DNA of 64,000 nucleotides from Actinomyces ruminis (GCF_002154335.2 NZ_MTPX02000028.1:1-64000), one strand, 5' to 3'. Shown: positions 19,608 to 29,341, numbered from the stretch's first letter. The notes: generated by a model not told the origin, from the letters alone. A program made the numbers and translations.

Positions 19608-21773
19608 ATGAGCAACCCGGAGCGCACCGACAGCACTGGCCCCGCCGATCCCCGCGCGGACGCGCATCCCGATTTCGTCTTCCACTCCGCCTACGACCAG
19701 GGCTTTGCGCGGGTGGCCGCCGTAACCCTGCCGGTGAGCATGGGTGATCCCGCCGCCAATGCGACCGCTGTGGTGGAGCAGGCCCGCGCCCTCGCCGCCG
19801 ACGGCGTGGTTCTGGCGGCCTTCCCCGAGCTGACCCTGACCGGCTACTCCATCGACGATCTGCTCCTGGACGACTTGCTGACCGCCAACGTGCTGGCCGC
19901 ACTCGAAACCATCCGCGCTGCGAGCGCCGATCTCTTGCCGGCACTCGTCGTCGGTGCCCCCCTGCGCGTGGGCGACCGACTGCTCAACTGCGCCGTCGTC
20001 ATCCAGGGAGGGGCGGTGCGCGGCATCGCCCCCAAGTCATACCTGCCCACCTACCGCGAGTTCTACGAGTCCCGGCACTTTGCCGCCGGAGTTGGCAATC
20101 TGCCCACCACTGTCCGCCTGCCCGGTGTCGGCCCCGATGCCGACGGCGTGAGCGTGCCGCTCGGGGCGGACCTGCTCTTCTCCGTGGAGGACGTGCCCGG
20201 GCTGGTCTTTCACGTAGAGATTTGCGAGGACATGTGGGTGCCGGTACCGCCGTCGTCCATGGCGGCTCTGGCCGGCGCCACCGTGCTGGTCAACATCTCC
20301 GGCTCCCCGGTCACCGTGGGCCGCGCCGAGCAACGCCGCCTAATGGCCCGCGCCTCCAGCGCCCGGGACCTGGCCGCCTACGTATACGCCGCCGCGGGGC
20401 AGGGCGAGTCCTCCACCGACCTGGCCTGGGATGGGCAGACCTTCGTCTACGAGAACGGCACCCTGTTGGGCAAGACCGAGCGCTTCCCCGACTGCCCGCG
20501 CGCCACGATCGTCGACGTCGACCTGGAGGGTCTGCGTGCCGAGCGTTTGCGCCAGGGCACCTTTGACGACAACCGCCGCACCTTCGCCCGCGGTGGCGCG
20601 GCCCCCACCAATCCCGACGCCTTCCGCGCGGTGTGCATCCCGCGGGACGCGCTGACCGCGCCCCGCACCGACATCGGGCTGCGCCGTGAGGTCAGCCGCT
20701 TCCCCTTCGTTCCCAACGACCCCGACCGCCTGGCCCAGGACTGCTACGAGGCCTACAACATCCAGGTGGCCGCCCTGGAGCAGCGGCTTCGCGCCATCGG
20801 CAACCCCAAGATCATCATCGGCGTCTCCGGCGGCCTGGACTCCACCCATGCCCTCATCGTCGCCGCGCGCGCCATGGACCGGCTCGGCCGCCCGCGCACC
20901 GACATCCACGCCATCACCATGCCCGGCTTCGCCACCTCCGCCGCCACCAAGCACAACGCCCTCGCCCTGGCCGACGCGCTCGGCTGCCATGTGGAGGAGC
21001 TGGACATCCGGCCCGTCGCCGAGCAGATGCTCACCGCCATGGACCACCCCTACGGGCGCGGCGAGCGCGGCCGGGAGGTCTATGACGTCACCTTCGAGAA
21101 CGTGCAGGCCGGGCTACGCACCGACTTCCTGTTCCGCATCGCCGGCGCCCGCGGCGGCATCGTGCTGGGCACCGGCGACCTGTCCGAGCTGGCCCTGGGC
21201 TGGTGCACCTTCGGGGTGGGCGACCAGATGGCTCACTACGGCGTCAATGCGGGCGTGCCCAAGACGCTCATCCAGCACCTGATTCGTTGGGTGGTGTCCG
21301 AGAAGCTCTTCTCCGACGAGGCCAGTCAGGTGCTGCTGGCCGTGCTGAACACCGAGATCAGCCCCGAACTGGTGCCGGCCAGTGCCGGTGAGCCGATCCA
21401 GTCCACGCAGGCGCGCATCGGTCCCTATGCGTTGCAGGACTTCACCCTGTGGCACGTGCTGCGTCGCGGCGAGCGCCCCTCCCGCATCGCCTTCCTGGCG
21501 GAGAAGGCCTGGGCCGACCCGGCCGTGGGCCAGTGGCCGGCCGGACTGCCGGAGGAGGAGAGGGTCGCCTACAGCCTGGCCGACATCCGCAAGTGGGAAC
21601 TGGTCTTCTTCCGGCGCTTCTTCTCCAGCCAGTTCAAGCGCTCGACGCTGCCCAACGGCCCCAAGGTGGTCGGCGGCGGCACTCTGTCTCCGCGCGGCGA
21701 CTGGCGCATGCCCTCCGACGCCAACGCCGGCCCGTGGTTGGCCGAGATTGAACGCAACGTTCCCGAGATTTGA
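19608..21773 (+). CDS. nadE: Glutamine-dependent NAD+ synthetase
   Basis: Last step of NAD biosynthesis: amidates deamido-NAD using ammonia released from glutamine. 721 residues, normal for the two-domain form. Nitrilase-type glutaminase domain first, with triad Glu74 in AFPELTLTGY, Lys in PKSYLPTYREFYE (~142) and Cys in EICEDMW (~206). The synthetase domain has the ATP-pyrophosphatase loop SGGLDST (~408) and GTGDLSELALGW. ATG 19608 lies six bases after CAGGAT (19596-19601), suggesting a leaderless message. Frame intact. Confidence 0.97.
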   Translation: MSNPERTDSTGPADPRADAHPDFVFHSAYDQGFARVAAVTLPVSMGDPAANATAVVEQARALAADGVVLAAFPELTLTGYSIDDLLLDDLLTANVLAALETIRAASADLLPALVVGAPLRVGDRLLNCAVVIQGGAVRGIAPKSYLPTYREFYESRHFAAGVGNLPTTVRLPGVGPDADGVSVPLGADLLFSVEDVPGLVFHVEICEDMWVPVPPSSMAALAGATVLVNISGSPVTVGRAEQRRLMARASSARDLAAYVYAAAGQGESSTDLAWDGQTFVYENGTLLGKTERFPDCPRATIVDVDLEGLRAERLRQGTFDDNRRTFARGGAAPTNPDAFRAVCIPRDALTAPRTDIGLRREVSRFPFVPNDPDRLAQDCYEAYNIQVAALEQRLRAIGNPKIIIGVSGGLDSTHALIVAARAMDRLGRPRTDIHAITMPGFATSAATKHNALALADALGCHVEELDIRPVAEQMLTAMDHPYGRGERGREVYDVTFENVQAGLRTDFLFRIAGARGGIVLGTGDLSELALGWCTFGVGDQMAHYGVNAGVPKTLIQHLIRWVVSEKLFSDEASQVLLAVLNTEISPELVPASAGEPIQSTQARIGPYALQDFTLWHVLRRGERPSRIAFLAEKAWADPAVGQWPAGLPEEERVAYSLADIRKWELVFFRRFFSSQFKRSTLPNGPKVVGGGTLSPRGDWRMPSDANAGPWLAEIERNVPEI

Positions 21774-21925
21774 GGGCGGCAGGGTGCTAGTGTGTGCTAA
21801 GTCATAGACGATCGTCACTTTTGTGGCCGGTGACTGCTTGTCGGCCACCGACGTGACGCCGTCGCTATGGCCGCAGTATCCGCGCAGCACCGTCCCCGCG
21901 GTGCCTCACTGGCAGGAGTCCGCCC

Positions 21926-22378
21926 TTGCAGTCATCAGTCGCAGTAATCGTTGCGGCCCACGGTCATTTGGCGGAGGGGTTGCTCAACTCCGCCGCCATG
22001 ATCGCCGGTCCGCAGGATGACGTCGTACCCATCAGTTTTGATCCCGGTGAAGGACCGGACGACCTGTTGGCCAAATACGCCGATGCCGTCGACTCCTCCG
22101 CCTCGGGCCAGTACCTCATCCTTGTGGACCTGCTCGGCGGCAGCCCCTACAACGCTGCCGCCCGCTTCGCCGCCACCCGCGACGACGCCGACGTCGTCAC
22201 CGGGGTGAACCTGCCCATGCTCATCGAGGTCCTGGGGCGCCGCCTGGCCGGCGGCGACCTGGCCGAGTTGATCGAGGTCGCCAAGACCTCGGGCGCTGGC
22301 GGCGTCAAGGTCCTGTCCGAGATCTTCACCCCACCCACCACCACCGATTCCGACGACGACGAAGGAGACGAGCTCTGA
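21926..22378 (+). CDS. PTS mannose-family EIIA component
   Basis: 150 residues; TTG start at 21926 supported by CAGGAG seven bases upstream. Cytosolic phosphocarrier that takes phosphate from HPr. VAVIVAAHGHLAEGLLNSA holds the phospho-accepting His (about residue 12); LILVDLLGGSPYNAAARF and GVNLPMLIEVL are typical of EIIA-Man. A stretch of Asp/Glu at the C-terminus ends in a one-base overlap with the IIB start. First gene of a IIA-IIB-IIC-IID operon. HPr and EI are not in the window. Confidence 0.93.
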   Translation: MQSSVAVIVAAHGHLAEGLLNSAAMIAGPQDDVVPISFDPGEGPDDLLAKYADAVDSSASGQYLILVDLLGGSPYNAAARFAATRDDADVVTGVNLPMLIEVLGRRLAGGDLAELIEVAKTSGAGGVKVLSEIFTPPTTTDSDDDEGDEL

Positions 22379-22870
22379 TGGACATCAAGCTCCTGCGCAT
22401 CGATTCCCGCCTGGTCCACGGCCAGGTCGCCAACAACTGGGCCGGCGCCCTGGGGGCCGAGGCCATCCTCGCCGTCTCCGACGCGCCGCCAACGACGAGC
22501 TGCGCAAGACGCTCATGCTCCAGACCGGCGGCGGCAAGGTCAAGGTCCACGTGCTGACCGTCGCCAAGGTGCCCGCGTCTACAAGAACCCCAAGTACGAG
22601 AACCTCAAGGCCGTCATCGTCGTGGAGACCCCGGCCGACATCGTGCGCCTGCTCGACCTGGGCATCAAGGCCGATGAGGTCAACGTCGGCGGCATGACCT
22701 TCAAGCAGGGCACCAAGGCCCTGTCCCAGGCCGTCTACGTCTCCGACGAGGATGTCAAGAACTTCCAGGAGATCGACTCCCGCGGCATTACCCAGTACAT
22801 CCAGCAGGTCCCCTCCTCCGGGCGCACCGGCCTCATGGAAACGCTGAAGTCCAAGGGCTTCGTCAGCTGA
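22378..22870 (+). pseudogene. PTS mannose-family EIIB component, two frameshifts
   Basis: Phosphorylates the sugar as it is imported. ATG 22378 begins DIKLLRIDSRLVHGQVANNW, with the active His in RLVHGQV (about residue 15). One G appears missing near 22487 (GCGCCGCC for GCGGCCGCC) before ANDELRKTLMLQTGGGKVKV, and another near 22571 (GTGCCCGC for GTGGCCCGC) before RVYKNPKYENLKAVIVVETP. The rest (NVGGMTFKQGTKALSQAVYV) is intact to TGA 22870. With both bases restored it is a normal ~165-residue IIB-Man. Confidence 0.85.
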
Positions 22871-22907
22871 TCTCTCCCCTCATCCATCCCCACCAGGAAG
22901 CACTCTC

Positions 22908-23763
22908 ATGCATGAAATCGGTGCTGTCCAGATCATCCTCGTGACCCTCGTGGCCTTCCTCGCCGGTTGCGACTCGGTGCTGGACGAACGCATGTTCTAT
23001 CGACCCATCATCGCCTGTACCCTCACCGGGCTCGCCCTGGGCGATCCGACCACCGGCATCATGGTCGGCGGCAGCTTGAGCTGCTCAGCTCGGCTGGATG
23101 AACGTCGGCGCCGCCATGGCGCCCGACGCCGCACTGGCCTCCACCATCTCCACCGTCATCGCCATCGCCGGCGGCCAGACCCACGAGGAGGCCATCGCCG
23201 TCGCCGTCCCCCTGGCCGTCGCCGGCCAGGCCCTGACCATCTTCGTGCGTACCGTCAACGTGTTCTTCGCCCACCAGGCCGACCGCTTCGCGGAAGACGG
23301 CAATATGCGGGGCATTCAGATCATGCACTTTATCGCACTTTCCCTGCAGGGCCTGCGCGTGGCCATCCCCACCGCAGCCGTCGCCGCCGTCGCATCGGGT
23401 GACGCCGTGGCGCGCGCGCTGGGGCTGATACCCGACGTCGTCACCGAGGGCCTGCAGATCGCCGGCGGGTTCATCGTCGTCGTCGGATACGCCATGGTCA
23501 TCAACATGATGCGGGCGCGCAAGCTCATGCCGTTCTTCTTCATCGGCTTCATCGTGGCCCAGTCCATGACGACTCTGGACACCGGCATCACTCTGGTCGC
23601 CCTGGGCATCATGGGCGTGTGCCTCGCTTTCATCTACGTGCAGCTCAACCCCGACTTCCACGAGTCGGTCCAGTTGCCGCGTCCCGCCCCCGCGGCCGTG
23701 GGCGGCGGCTCCGGCGGTCTGGACGATGACCTGGACGACGAACTCGACGATGAGCTCGACTGA
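22908..23763 (+). pseudogene. PTS mannose-family EIIC membrane component, two close frameshifts
   Basis: Sugar channel subunit. ATG 22908: MHEIGAVQIILVTLVAFLAG and a DERMFYRPIIACTLTGLALG segment; then two bases are missing within about 15 nt (23078-23092), where LELLSLGWMNVGAAMAPDAA is expected. From NVGAAMAPDAALASTISTVI the frame is open to the end, with several hydrophobic helices (IPTAAVAAVASGDAVARALG, FIVVVGYAMVINMMRARKLM). The C-terminus is a run of Asp/Glu/Leu. Sits 37 bases after IIB and 32 before IID. Confidence 0.85.
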
Positions 23764-23795
23764 CCGCGGCAAGGAACAGGGAAGGAAACACGACC

Positions 23796-24662
23796 ATGTC
23801 CACTGAAATCGACGCCGCTGCTGACACCGGCCGCATGCTCACCGACCGCGACCTGCGGAGCATGTACTGGCGCTCTACGTTCCTGCTGGGCTCCTTCAAC
23901 TTCGAGCGCATGCAGGCCATGGGCTTCTGCATCACCCTCATGCCGGCGATCCGGAAGTTCTACCCGTCCAACAAGACCGAGCAGGCGGCCGCCCTCAAGC
24001 GGCACCTGGAGTTCTACAACACCCACCCCTGGATCTCCTCGGTGGTCTTCGGCGTCACCGCCGCCATGGAGGAGCAGCGCGCCAAGGGCGAGGACATCGG
24101 TGATGACACCATCACCAACGTCAAGGTCGGCCTCATGGGCCCGCTAGCCGGCGTCGGTGACCCCATCTTCTGGGGCACTGTCCGGCCCGTGCTCGGTGCC
24201 CTGGGCGCCTCCTTGGCCCTCACCGGCTCGGGCAGTGCGTGGCTTGGCCCGCTCATCTACTTCCTCGGCATCAATATCATTCGCATCCTGGTGCGCTGGT
24301 ACGGCCTGAAGTGGGGCTATGAGCGCGGCACCGCGATGGTTAGCGAGGTCGGCGGCGGCCAACTCAAGCGCATCACCCAGATCGCCGCCATCACCGGTCT
24401 GTTCGTCATGGGCGCTCTGGTGGCCAAGTGGACGACGATCAATTTCCCCGGGGTGATCTCCTCGGTGACCGCGGACGACGGCACCGTCACCCAGACCACC
24501 CTGCAGGACATCCTCGATCAGTTGCTGCCCGGCGTCGCCGCCCTGGGGCTGACCTTCTTGTGCATGTGGCTGCTGAACAAGAAGATCAACGCCCTGTGGA
24601 TCATCCTCGGCATGTTCGCCATTGGCATCCTCGGGGCCTGGACCGGCTGGCTCGGCCTCTAG
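23796..24662 (+). CDS. PTS mannose-family EIID membrane component
   Basis: 288 residues; GGAAGGA precedes ATG 23796. Found only in mannose-type PTS, where IIC and IID form the transporter. LTDRDLRSMYWRSTFLLGSF and FNFERMQAMGFCITLMPAIR are the family's N-terminal signature; GLMGPLAGVGDPIFWGTVRP is the conserved centre, and several membrane helices follow to the C-terminus. Substrate may be mannose, glucose, glucosamine or N-acetylgalactosamine; the sequence alone does not decide. Confidence 0.95.
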   Translation: MSTEIDAAADTGRMLTDRDLRSMYWRSTFLLGSFNFERMQAMGFCITLMPAIRKFYPSNKTEQAAALKRHLEFYNTHPWISSVVFGVTAAMEEQRAKGEDIGDDTITNVKVGLMGPLAGVGDPIFWGTVRPVLGALGASLALTGSGSAWLGPLIYFLGINIIRILVRWYGLKWGYERGTAMVSEVGGGQLKRITQIAAITGLFVMGALVAKWTTINFPGVISSVTADDGTVTQTTLQDILDQLLPGVAALGLTFLCMWLLNKKINALWIILGMFAIGILGAWTGWLGL

Positions 24663-24672
24663 CCCCACCCGC

Positions 24673-24734
24673 CGAGATCGGTAGAGACAACCGTCGAGGT
24701 CGGTCGAAGTTGCACACTTCGGTCGACCTCGACG
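24673..24734. repeat. Dispersed repeat with hairpin after the PTS operon
   Basis: Two CGAGRTCGGT units 22 bases apart (24673, 24695). From 24692 the sequence also folds on itself: CGTCGAGGTCGGTCGAAGT (24692-24710) against ACTTCGGTCGACCTCGACG (24716-24734), with two mismatches and a five-base loop. A related copy of the first 39 bases occurs at 63707-63745. It may also work as the operon's transcription terminator. Confidence 0.7.
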
Positions 24735-24751
24735 TCTTGTCTGTGACCGAG

Positions 24752-24781
24752 TTGTGACTGTTTGGGTAGTTCGGCTAGCGT
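24752..24781 (+). promoter_or_regulatory. Promoter of a leaderless gene
   Basis: TTGTGA (24752-24757), 18-base spacer, TAGCGT (24776-24781), then six bases to ATG 24788. No ribosome site lies between, so transcription probably starts at or next to the A of the start codon. Confidence 0.6.
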
Positions 24782-24787
24782 AGCCGC

Positions 24788-25261
24788 ATGATCATTTGGC
24801 GTGGCGGCGGCATACTCGCCGCTTTGTTTCTGGTCCTGGGTGGCGGAGGCGGCGCCGCCGTGGCATCGGCCTTCTCAGAGGAGGAGTCGGTGACCATGCT
24901 CTGCATGGGCATCGGCTTCCTGATCTTCGGCGTCATCGGCTGGTTCGTGGGACAACGAATCAACGTGACGGGCCCGGCCGAGAAGGCGAAGCATCACGTG
25001 CGTGCCTATGAGCAGGAGCTATACAACCGGGTGCAGGCCGGCGCCTTCCAGGCGGCGCCCGGGACCCCCGCACCGAGCAGCGCCGCCGAGGCGCAGCAGC
25101 AGGTCGGCTACCTCGTCGCGCAGCGGCGGTCCCAGGCGGAACAGGCCCTGCGCAACCGGCACACCATGTTCTGGATCCCCGTGCAGTACTGGGGCGTCAT
25201 CGAAGCCGCCGGCGGTGCCGCGCTGCTGGTGGCGGCACTCATCCGCGTCATCTTCGGCTGA
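24788..25261 (+). CDS. Small membrane protein of unknown function
   Basis: 157 residues with three hydrophobic helices: residues ~7-29 (GILAALFLVLGGGGGAAVAS), ~36-55 (MLCMGIGFLIFGVIGWFVG) and at the C-terminus (AAGGAALLVAALIRVIFG). Between helices two and three is a soluble section with a short Pro/Ala linker and a conserved-looking QVGYLVAQRRSQAEQALRNR helix. No family recognised. Message appears leaderless. Confidence 0.75.
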   Translation: MIIWRGGGILAALFLVLGGGGGAAVASAFSEEESVTMLCMGIGFLIFGVIGWFVGQRINVTGPAEKAKHHVRAYEQELYNRVQAGAFQAAPGTPAPSSAAEAQQQVGYLVAQRRSQAEQALRNRHTMFWIPVQYWGVIEAAGGAALLVAALIRVIFG

Positions 25262-25366
25262 GCGGCCGTCCCACTTCAATTCATTCTCTCCCGAGTCCCG
25301 GCGCGCTTCCCGCCCGCAGTCAGTAAGCTGTTACCCAGCACATAACTCGGCCTGGCAGGAGCAGTA

Positions 25367-26164
25367 GTGCGCCAACTCATCGCCACCGACCTGGACGGCA
25401 CGGTCCTGTTCGACCGGCGCGTCTCGGACGCCGACCTGGACGCCATGCAGCGCTGGCGGGATGCCGGCAACTTGCTCGTGGTCGACACCGGTAAGTCCGT
25501 CTTCGCCACCCGCAACACCCTCACCCCCGTCGGCCTCGACTTCGACTACGCCGTTACCTTCACCGGCGCCGTGCTGATCGACGGCGACTATCGGGTCCTC
25601 TCCGCGCGCTACCTGCCCGACGGTGTCGCGCACGAGATCGCCAGTTTTCTGCAGGGCGTCGACGGGCTCACGGTTTTCGCCACCACCATGGAGGCCGACC
25701 ACATCCTGTCCGACACCTACCACGAGACCTCCCCGATCCTGGAGATCTTCCTGCCCATGGACCTGGAGGAGATGCCGGATCATCGCTTCATCGGTGTGCC
25801 CATGCGGGTGCGCGACGACGCCGTGCGCGAGCGCATCGTCGCCGACCTCACCGAGCGCTGGGCGGATCAGATCGAGGTAGTGCGCAATCAGGAGTTCCTC
25901 GACGTCATCCCCGCCGGGGCCACTAAGGGCGCCGGCCTGATCGACCTGGTGGACACGCTCACCGGCGCCGACGGGCCACTGCCGGGCGAGCGGATCGAGA
26001 CCTGGAGTGTCGGCGACTCCTGGAACGACATCCCCATGCACGCCGTCGCTGACCACGCCATCTGCCTGCCCTGGTCCCCGCCCGACGTCGTCGCCGCCTG
26101 TGAGCGGTCGGTGGGTTCCATGGCCGAGCTGATCGATGGGCTGCTCGAGGAGGCAGGACGGTGA
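25367..26164 (+). CDS. HAD-superfamily hydrolase, Cof/sucrose-phosphatase type
   Basis: 265 residues; GTG 25367 follows GGCAGGAG. Motif I is IATDLDGTVLFD (nucleophile Asp and acid Asp), motif II is in VVDTGKS, the lysine in AGATKGAGL (~188) and motif IV in SVGDSWNDIPMHAVADHAI. A C2-type cap lies between motifs II and III, as in sugar-phosphate phosphatases. The next gene overlaps it by four bases (GTGA). Substrate unknown; PTS genes nearby suggest a sugar phosphate but the link is weak. Confidence 0.85.
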   Translation: MRQLIATDLDGTVLFDRRVSDADLDAMQRWRDAGNLLVVDTGKSVFATRNTLTPVGLDFDYAVTFTGAVLIDGDYRVLSARYLPDGVAHEIASFLQGVDGLTVFATTMEADHILSDTYHETSPILEIFLPMDLEEMPDHRFIGVPMRVRDDAVRERIVADLTERWADQIEVVRNQEFLDVIPAGATKGAGLIDLVDTLTGADGPLPGERIETWSVGDSWNDIPMHAVADHAICLPWSPPDVVAACERSVGSMAELIDGLLEEAGR

Positions 26165-26658
26165 GCGGCGTCGGCGGGCGGGTGCGCGACTGGTTCAACG
26201 GCGGCGACCCGGACGGGCGGGCCAAGCTTCGCGCCTGGGCCCGCGGTCACGACGGCCGCTCCGAGGGCTACACCTACGGCATGATGGGTCCCGCCATCGG
26301 GCTGTCCGTCCTCGCGGCACTGCTGTACGCGCCGACTAAGGGGTACGGCAGCATCGTGGCGCTGGTGCTGGCCATCTTCCTGCTGCTGGGGCGGCAAATG
26401 ATCGAGCGGCAGGTTGCTCGGGACGCCGCCGACCTGAAGGAAGCCGAACGCCAATACGTGCGCACCCGCAATCCCGAATACCTCGACTTCACCGAGCTGC
26501 GCGCCGGCGGCATGCTGGAGGACAACAAGATGCTCACCCCGGACACCCGCGCCTGGTTGGGGGAGCGGATCGAGTGGGCGCGCGCGGAGAAGGACAAGCG
26601 TGCCAAGCGGGACCGGCGCAAGGGCCGCGGTGGGCGCAACCCCGGAGGCAAGCAATGA
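26161..26658 (+). CDS. Membrane protein with charged C-terminal tail
   Basis: 165 residues; GTG start overlaps the previous stop. Two helices at about residues 42-58 (MGPAIGLSVLAALLYAP) and 62-78 (GSIVALVLAIFLLLG), then a soluble region (YVRTRNPEYLDFTELRAGGM) and a strongly basic end (KDKRAKRDRRKGRGGRNPGG). It sits in an overlap-coupled trio between two HAD phosphatases. No family recognised. Confidence 0.75.
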   Translation: MSGVGGRVRDWFNGGDPDGRAKLRAWARGHDGRSEGYTYGMMGPAIGLSVLAALLYAPTKGYGSIVALVLAIFLLLGRQMIERQVARDAADLKEAERQYVRTRNPEYLDFTELRAGGMLEDNKMLTPDTRAWLGERIEWARAEKDKRAKRDRRKGRGGRNPGGKQ

Positions 26659-27325
26659 ATAACGTCGGCCGCTACGTGCGCGGCGTCCTGTGGGACATGG
26701 ACGGCACGCTCATCAACTCCCAGCCTTCTGGGATGAGGCCTTCCGTCGTCGCTGCGAGGCGGCCGGCGGCACCGTCACCGACGCGCAGGTCGCCGCCCTG
26801 GAGGGCGCCTCCATCCGCCGCACCCACGAACTGATCGCCGCCACCGGAGCGGCCTCCGGACCCGACGACCCGGCGGCCGCAGCGATCTTCACCGGCATGG
26901 CGGCCGACGTCGAGGCGGCCGTTCGAGCCGATCCGCCGCTGGTGCCAGGCGCCCGGGAAATCACCCAGACGCTGCTGGAGGTGGGGCTGGCGCAGGTGAT
27001 CGTCACCCAGTCGCCGCGGCCGATCGTCGAGGCGGTCGCCCACGCGCTGGGCGACGTGTTCGCCGGCCTGATAACCGGCGACGACGGCCTGCCCGGCAAA
27101 CCCGACCAGGCTCCCTACGCCGCCGGCATGGACCTGCTGGGACTAAGCGCCGACCAGTGCGTCGTCGTCGAGGACTCCGCCACCGGCGCCGCCTCGGCCC
27201 GCTCCAACGATCTGCGGGTGATCCAGATCGGCGGGCACAAGCACTTCCCGGCCGACCCCGGGCTCGTCGTCGTCCCGGACCTTAAGGCCGTGACGCCGCA
27301 TCTGCTGCTGTGGGCCGAGCCCTGA
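26655..27325 (+). CDS. HAD-superfamily phosphatase (phosphoglycolate phosphatase-like), one frameshift
   Basis: ATG 26655 overlaps the preceding stop (ATGA). GVLWDMDGTLINSQP contains the catalytic DMDGT motif; a C appears missing near 26723 (CAGCCTTCTGG for CAGCCCTTCTGG), after which FWDEAFRRRCEAAGGTVTDA continues to the end. Later motifs: VIVTQSPRP (motif II), GKPDQAPYAAGMDLLGL (Lys) and CVVVEDSATGAASARSNDL (motif IV). About 223 residues with a small helical cap. Substrate unknown. Confidence 0.85.
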
Positions 27326-27358
27326 GCCCGTTGCCGTCGCCGCGACTGCCGGTACGGA

Positions 27359-27808
27359 TCACTCTCCGGAGAAGCGGTACACGTTTGTCTCGCGCAGCTT
27401 GAAGCCGGCGCGACGGTACAGGCGGTTGGCCGCCTCCCGGCTGGGACGCGAGGTGAGATCGACGGTGCGGGCACCCAGCGACTGGGCGTAGGCGACCGCG
27501 GCCTCCACCAGGGCCTGACCGGCACCCTGGCCGCGCGCATCGCCGTCGACGACGACGTCCTCTACCCAGGCGCGCAGCCCGGTGGGGATGGTGAAGGTCG
27601 CCAGGGTCAGCATCCCCAGGATGGGGGTGGAGCCGTCGGCGAGCGGGGTGTCGGGGCGGAAGGCGAACAGGTACACGCCTGGCTGTGCGACCAATGCCTC
27701 GCACTGCTCGGCGGTCAGGGCCGGGGCGCTGCGGGACAGCTGGGGGATGAGGCGCTCCATCGCCTCAACGAGTTCGGGGGTGGACTGGCTGACGACGTCG
27801 ACGCTCAT
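27359..27808 (-). CDS. GNAT-family N-acetyltransferase
   Basis: 149 residues. The acetyl-CoA-binding region is VEDVVVDGDARGQGAGQALV (R/QxxGxG/A loop), followed by SREAANRLYRRAGFKLRET, the usual C-terminal strand-helix of the fold. Upstream is a helical N-terminus (TPELVEAMERLIPQLS). Acceptor substrate cannot be predicted. Converges with the HAD phosphatase gene, 33 bases apart. Confidence 0.88.
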   Translation of the reverse strand: MSVDVVSQSTPELVEAMERLIPQLSRSAPALTAEQCEALVAQPGVYLFAFRPDTPLADGSTPILGMLTLATFTIPTGLRAWVEDVVVDGDARGQGAGQALVEAAVAYAQSLGARTVDLTSRPSREAANRLYRRAGFKLRETNVYRFSGE

Positions 27809-27879
27809 TACTTCTCCTGTCCGGGTGGGGTGGGCTTCCAGGAAGAGCGTAGCGGTTGGTGACGTACGGGGCGCGGCGA

Positions 27880-29341
27880 TTACTCGGCGGTCGGGTCCAT
27901 GATTACGCCCTCAATCAGTACCAGTCCGGTGATCTGGTCGAAGACGCGCAGCGCGAAGGGATGGTCCACGGTGAATTCCACCGGCTGGTTCACCTCAGCT
28001 GGCGCGGCGACGGCGACGTCGACTTCCGTGAGCGCCCCGGCCACGGTGCCCTCCTCGCCCACCATGAGCCGGACCTGCTGCACCGCCTGGTCTACGGACA
28101 GCCCCTCCCCGATGTGCTCCAGATGGTCCAGCTCAATGCCTTGGGCCTCCAGGAAGGCGAGCAGGTTCACGGGGCCGGGTTGCAGGTCGAAGGTGGGCAG
28201 GGCGAGTCGCACCTCTTGCTGCTCCTCGAAGGCCTCGGTCTCCAGAGCCGCCGAGGCTTGCTCCCAGGTACCTGCGGGCAGGTCTGCCGGGGTGGTTCCG
28301 GCGTCGGGCAGGATCACGTCCAAAACCGTTCGACCGCTGCCCTCGGCGTACTGCAGGCGCACGGCCTGCCAGCCTCGCCCTGCACGTACGGGAGGAAGAA
28401 GTCCTCGTGCATGAGCCGGGCGGTGACGGTTGAGCCGTCCGCCAGGGTGAAGTCCTGCTCGGTGGTGTCGTTCGCGTCGAAGGGCGAGGCCCATTTTGCG
28501 GCGAACAGCAGGGCGTTTTGCAGGACAAGCCGTGTGTCCTCGGTGATCTCGATGCCGGAGGACTTGATCAGCCCGCCGGTGTGGTGTTCGGCCCAGGCGT
28601 CCAGGGTGGCCTTGGCACGGTCCTGGGTGGAGTGTTCGGTGGTGGCGGCATACCACTCGCGGGCGGCATCCAGATAGGACTGCTCCACGCCGGGGTTGTC
28701 TCCAACCAGCAGCACCCGGTTGGCGATGTGCAGCAGTGGGGGCTCTGGAATCATCTTGGGATTGAAGTTGTCCAGGGCCTTCTCATCGGGTTCGTAGTAG
28801 ACGAGCAGTTCGTTCTGCAGCGCCGACCAGGTGGTGTCGCGAATGGTGCCCGCATTCGCGGCGGGGGAGGCGGCGGTCGGGTCGGCGTCGCCGGTGCTTG
28901 TCGCGCTTGAGTCATCGCTGCCGACGACTCCGAGTAGGGCGTTCACACCGTCGGCGGGGGTGTCGGAGCGGCGTAGAGCAGGGCGATGGCCAGGGCCATT
29001 CCGACCGGGCAGGTCAGGGCGTTGTTGGCGGGCTCCTCTCGCAGGCGGAAGCGCAGCAGGGCTTCGCTCAGAGCGGCGCAGGCGGCGACGGCGTCCGGTG
29101 CGGCCGGGGCGTCTTCAAGGGGGATTTCACGGTGGGTGGCGTCGGTGTCGTAGGCCTGGGCCTGGGCGGAGCTGCCGAGTATGCCGCAGCCGCCCAGGGC
29201 CGCCAGGGCGGCGATGGCGGGCGGAAGGGCCAGCGCCCGGCGGCGAGACAGGCCATGAGCGGTCGGAGCCTGGGCCGGGCAGGCAGGGGCTGCGGGACCG
29301 ACCGATGCGGATGGACTGGATGAAGCGCCGTTGCTCGCCAT
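27880..29341 (-). pseudogene. Lipoprotein serpin (serine protease inhibitor), two frameshifts
   Basis: About 486 residues on the minus strand from ATG 29341. The leader has LSRRRALALPPAIAALAALGG then Cys, so it looks like a Tat-type lipoprotein signal. A break near 28965 (AAPTP then expected ADGVNALLGVVGSDD) and another near 28375 (VQGEAG then expected WQAVRLQYAEGSG) interrupt it. Serpin features: NVLL-type core NALLFAAKWASPFDANDT, LPTFDLQPGPVNLLAFLEAQ, VDVAVAAPAEVNQPVEFTVDHPF (hinge and distal strand; FxVDHPFxxxI motif). Predicted to block host or microbial proteases at the cell surface. Confidence 0.8.
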
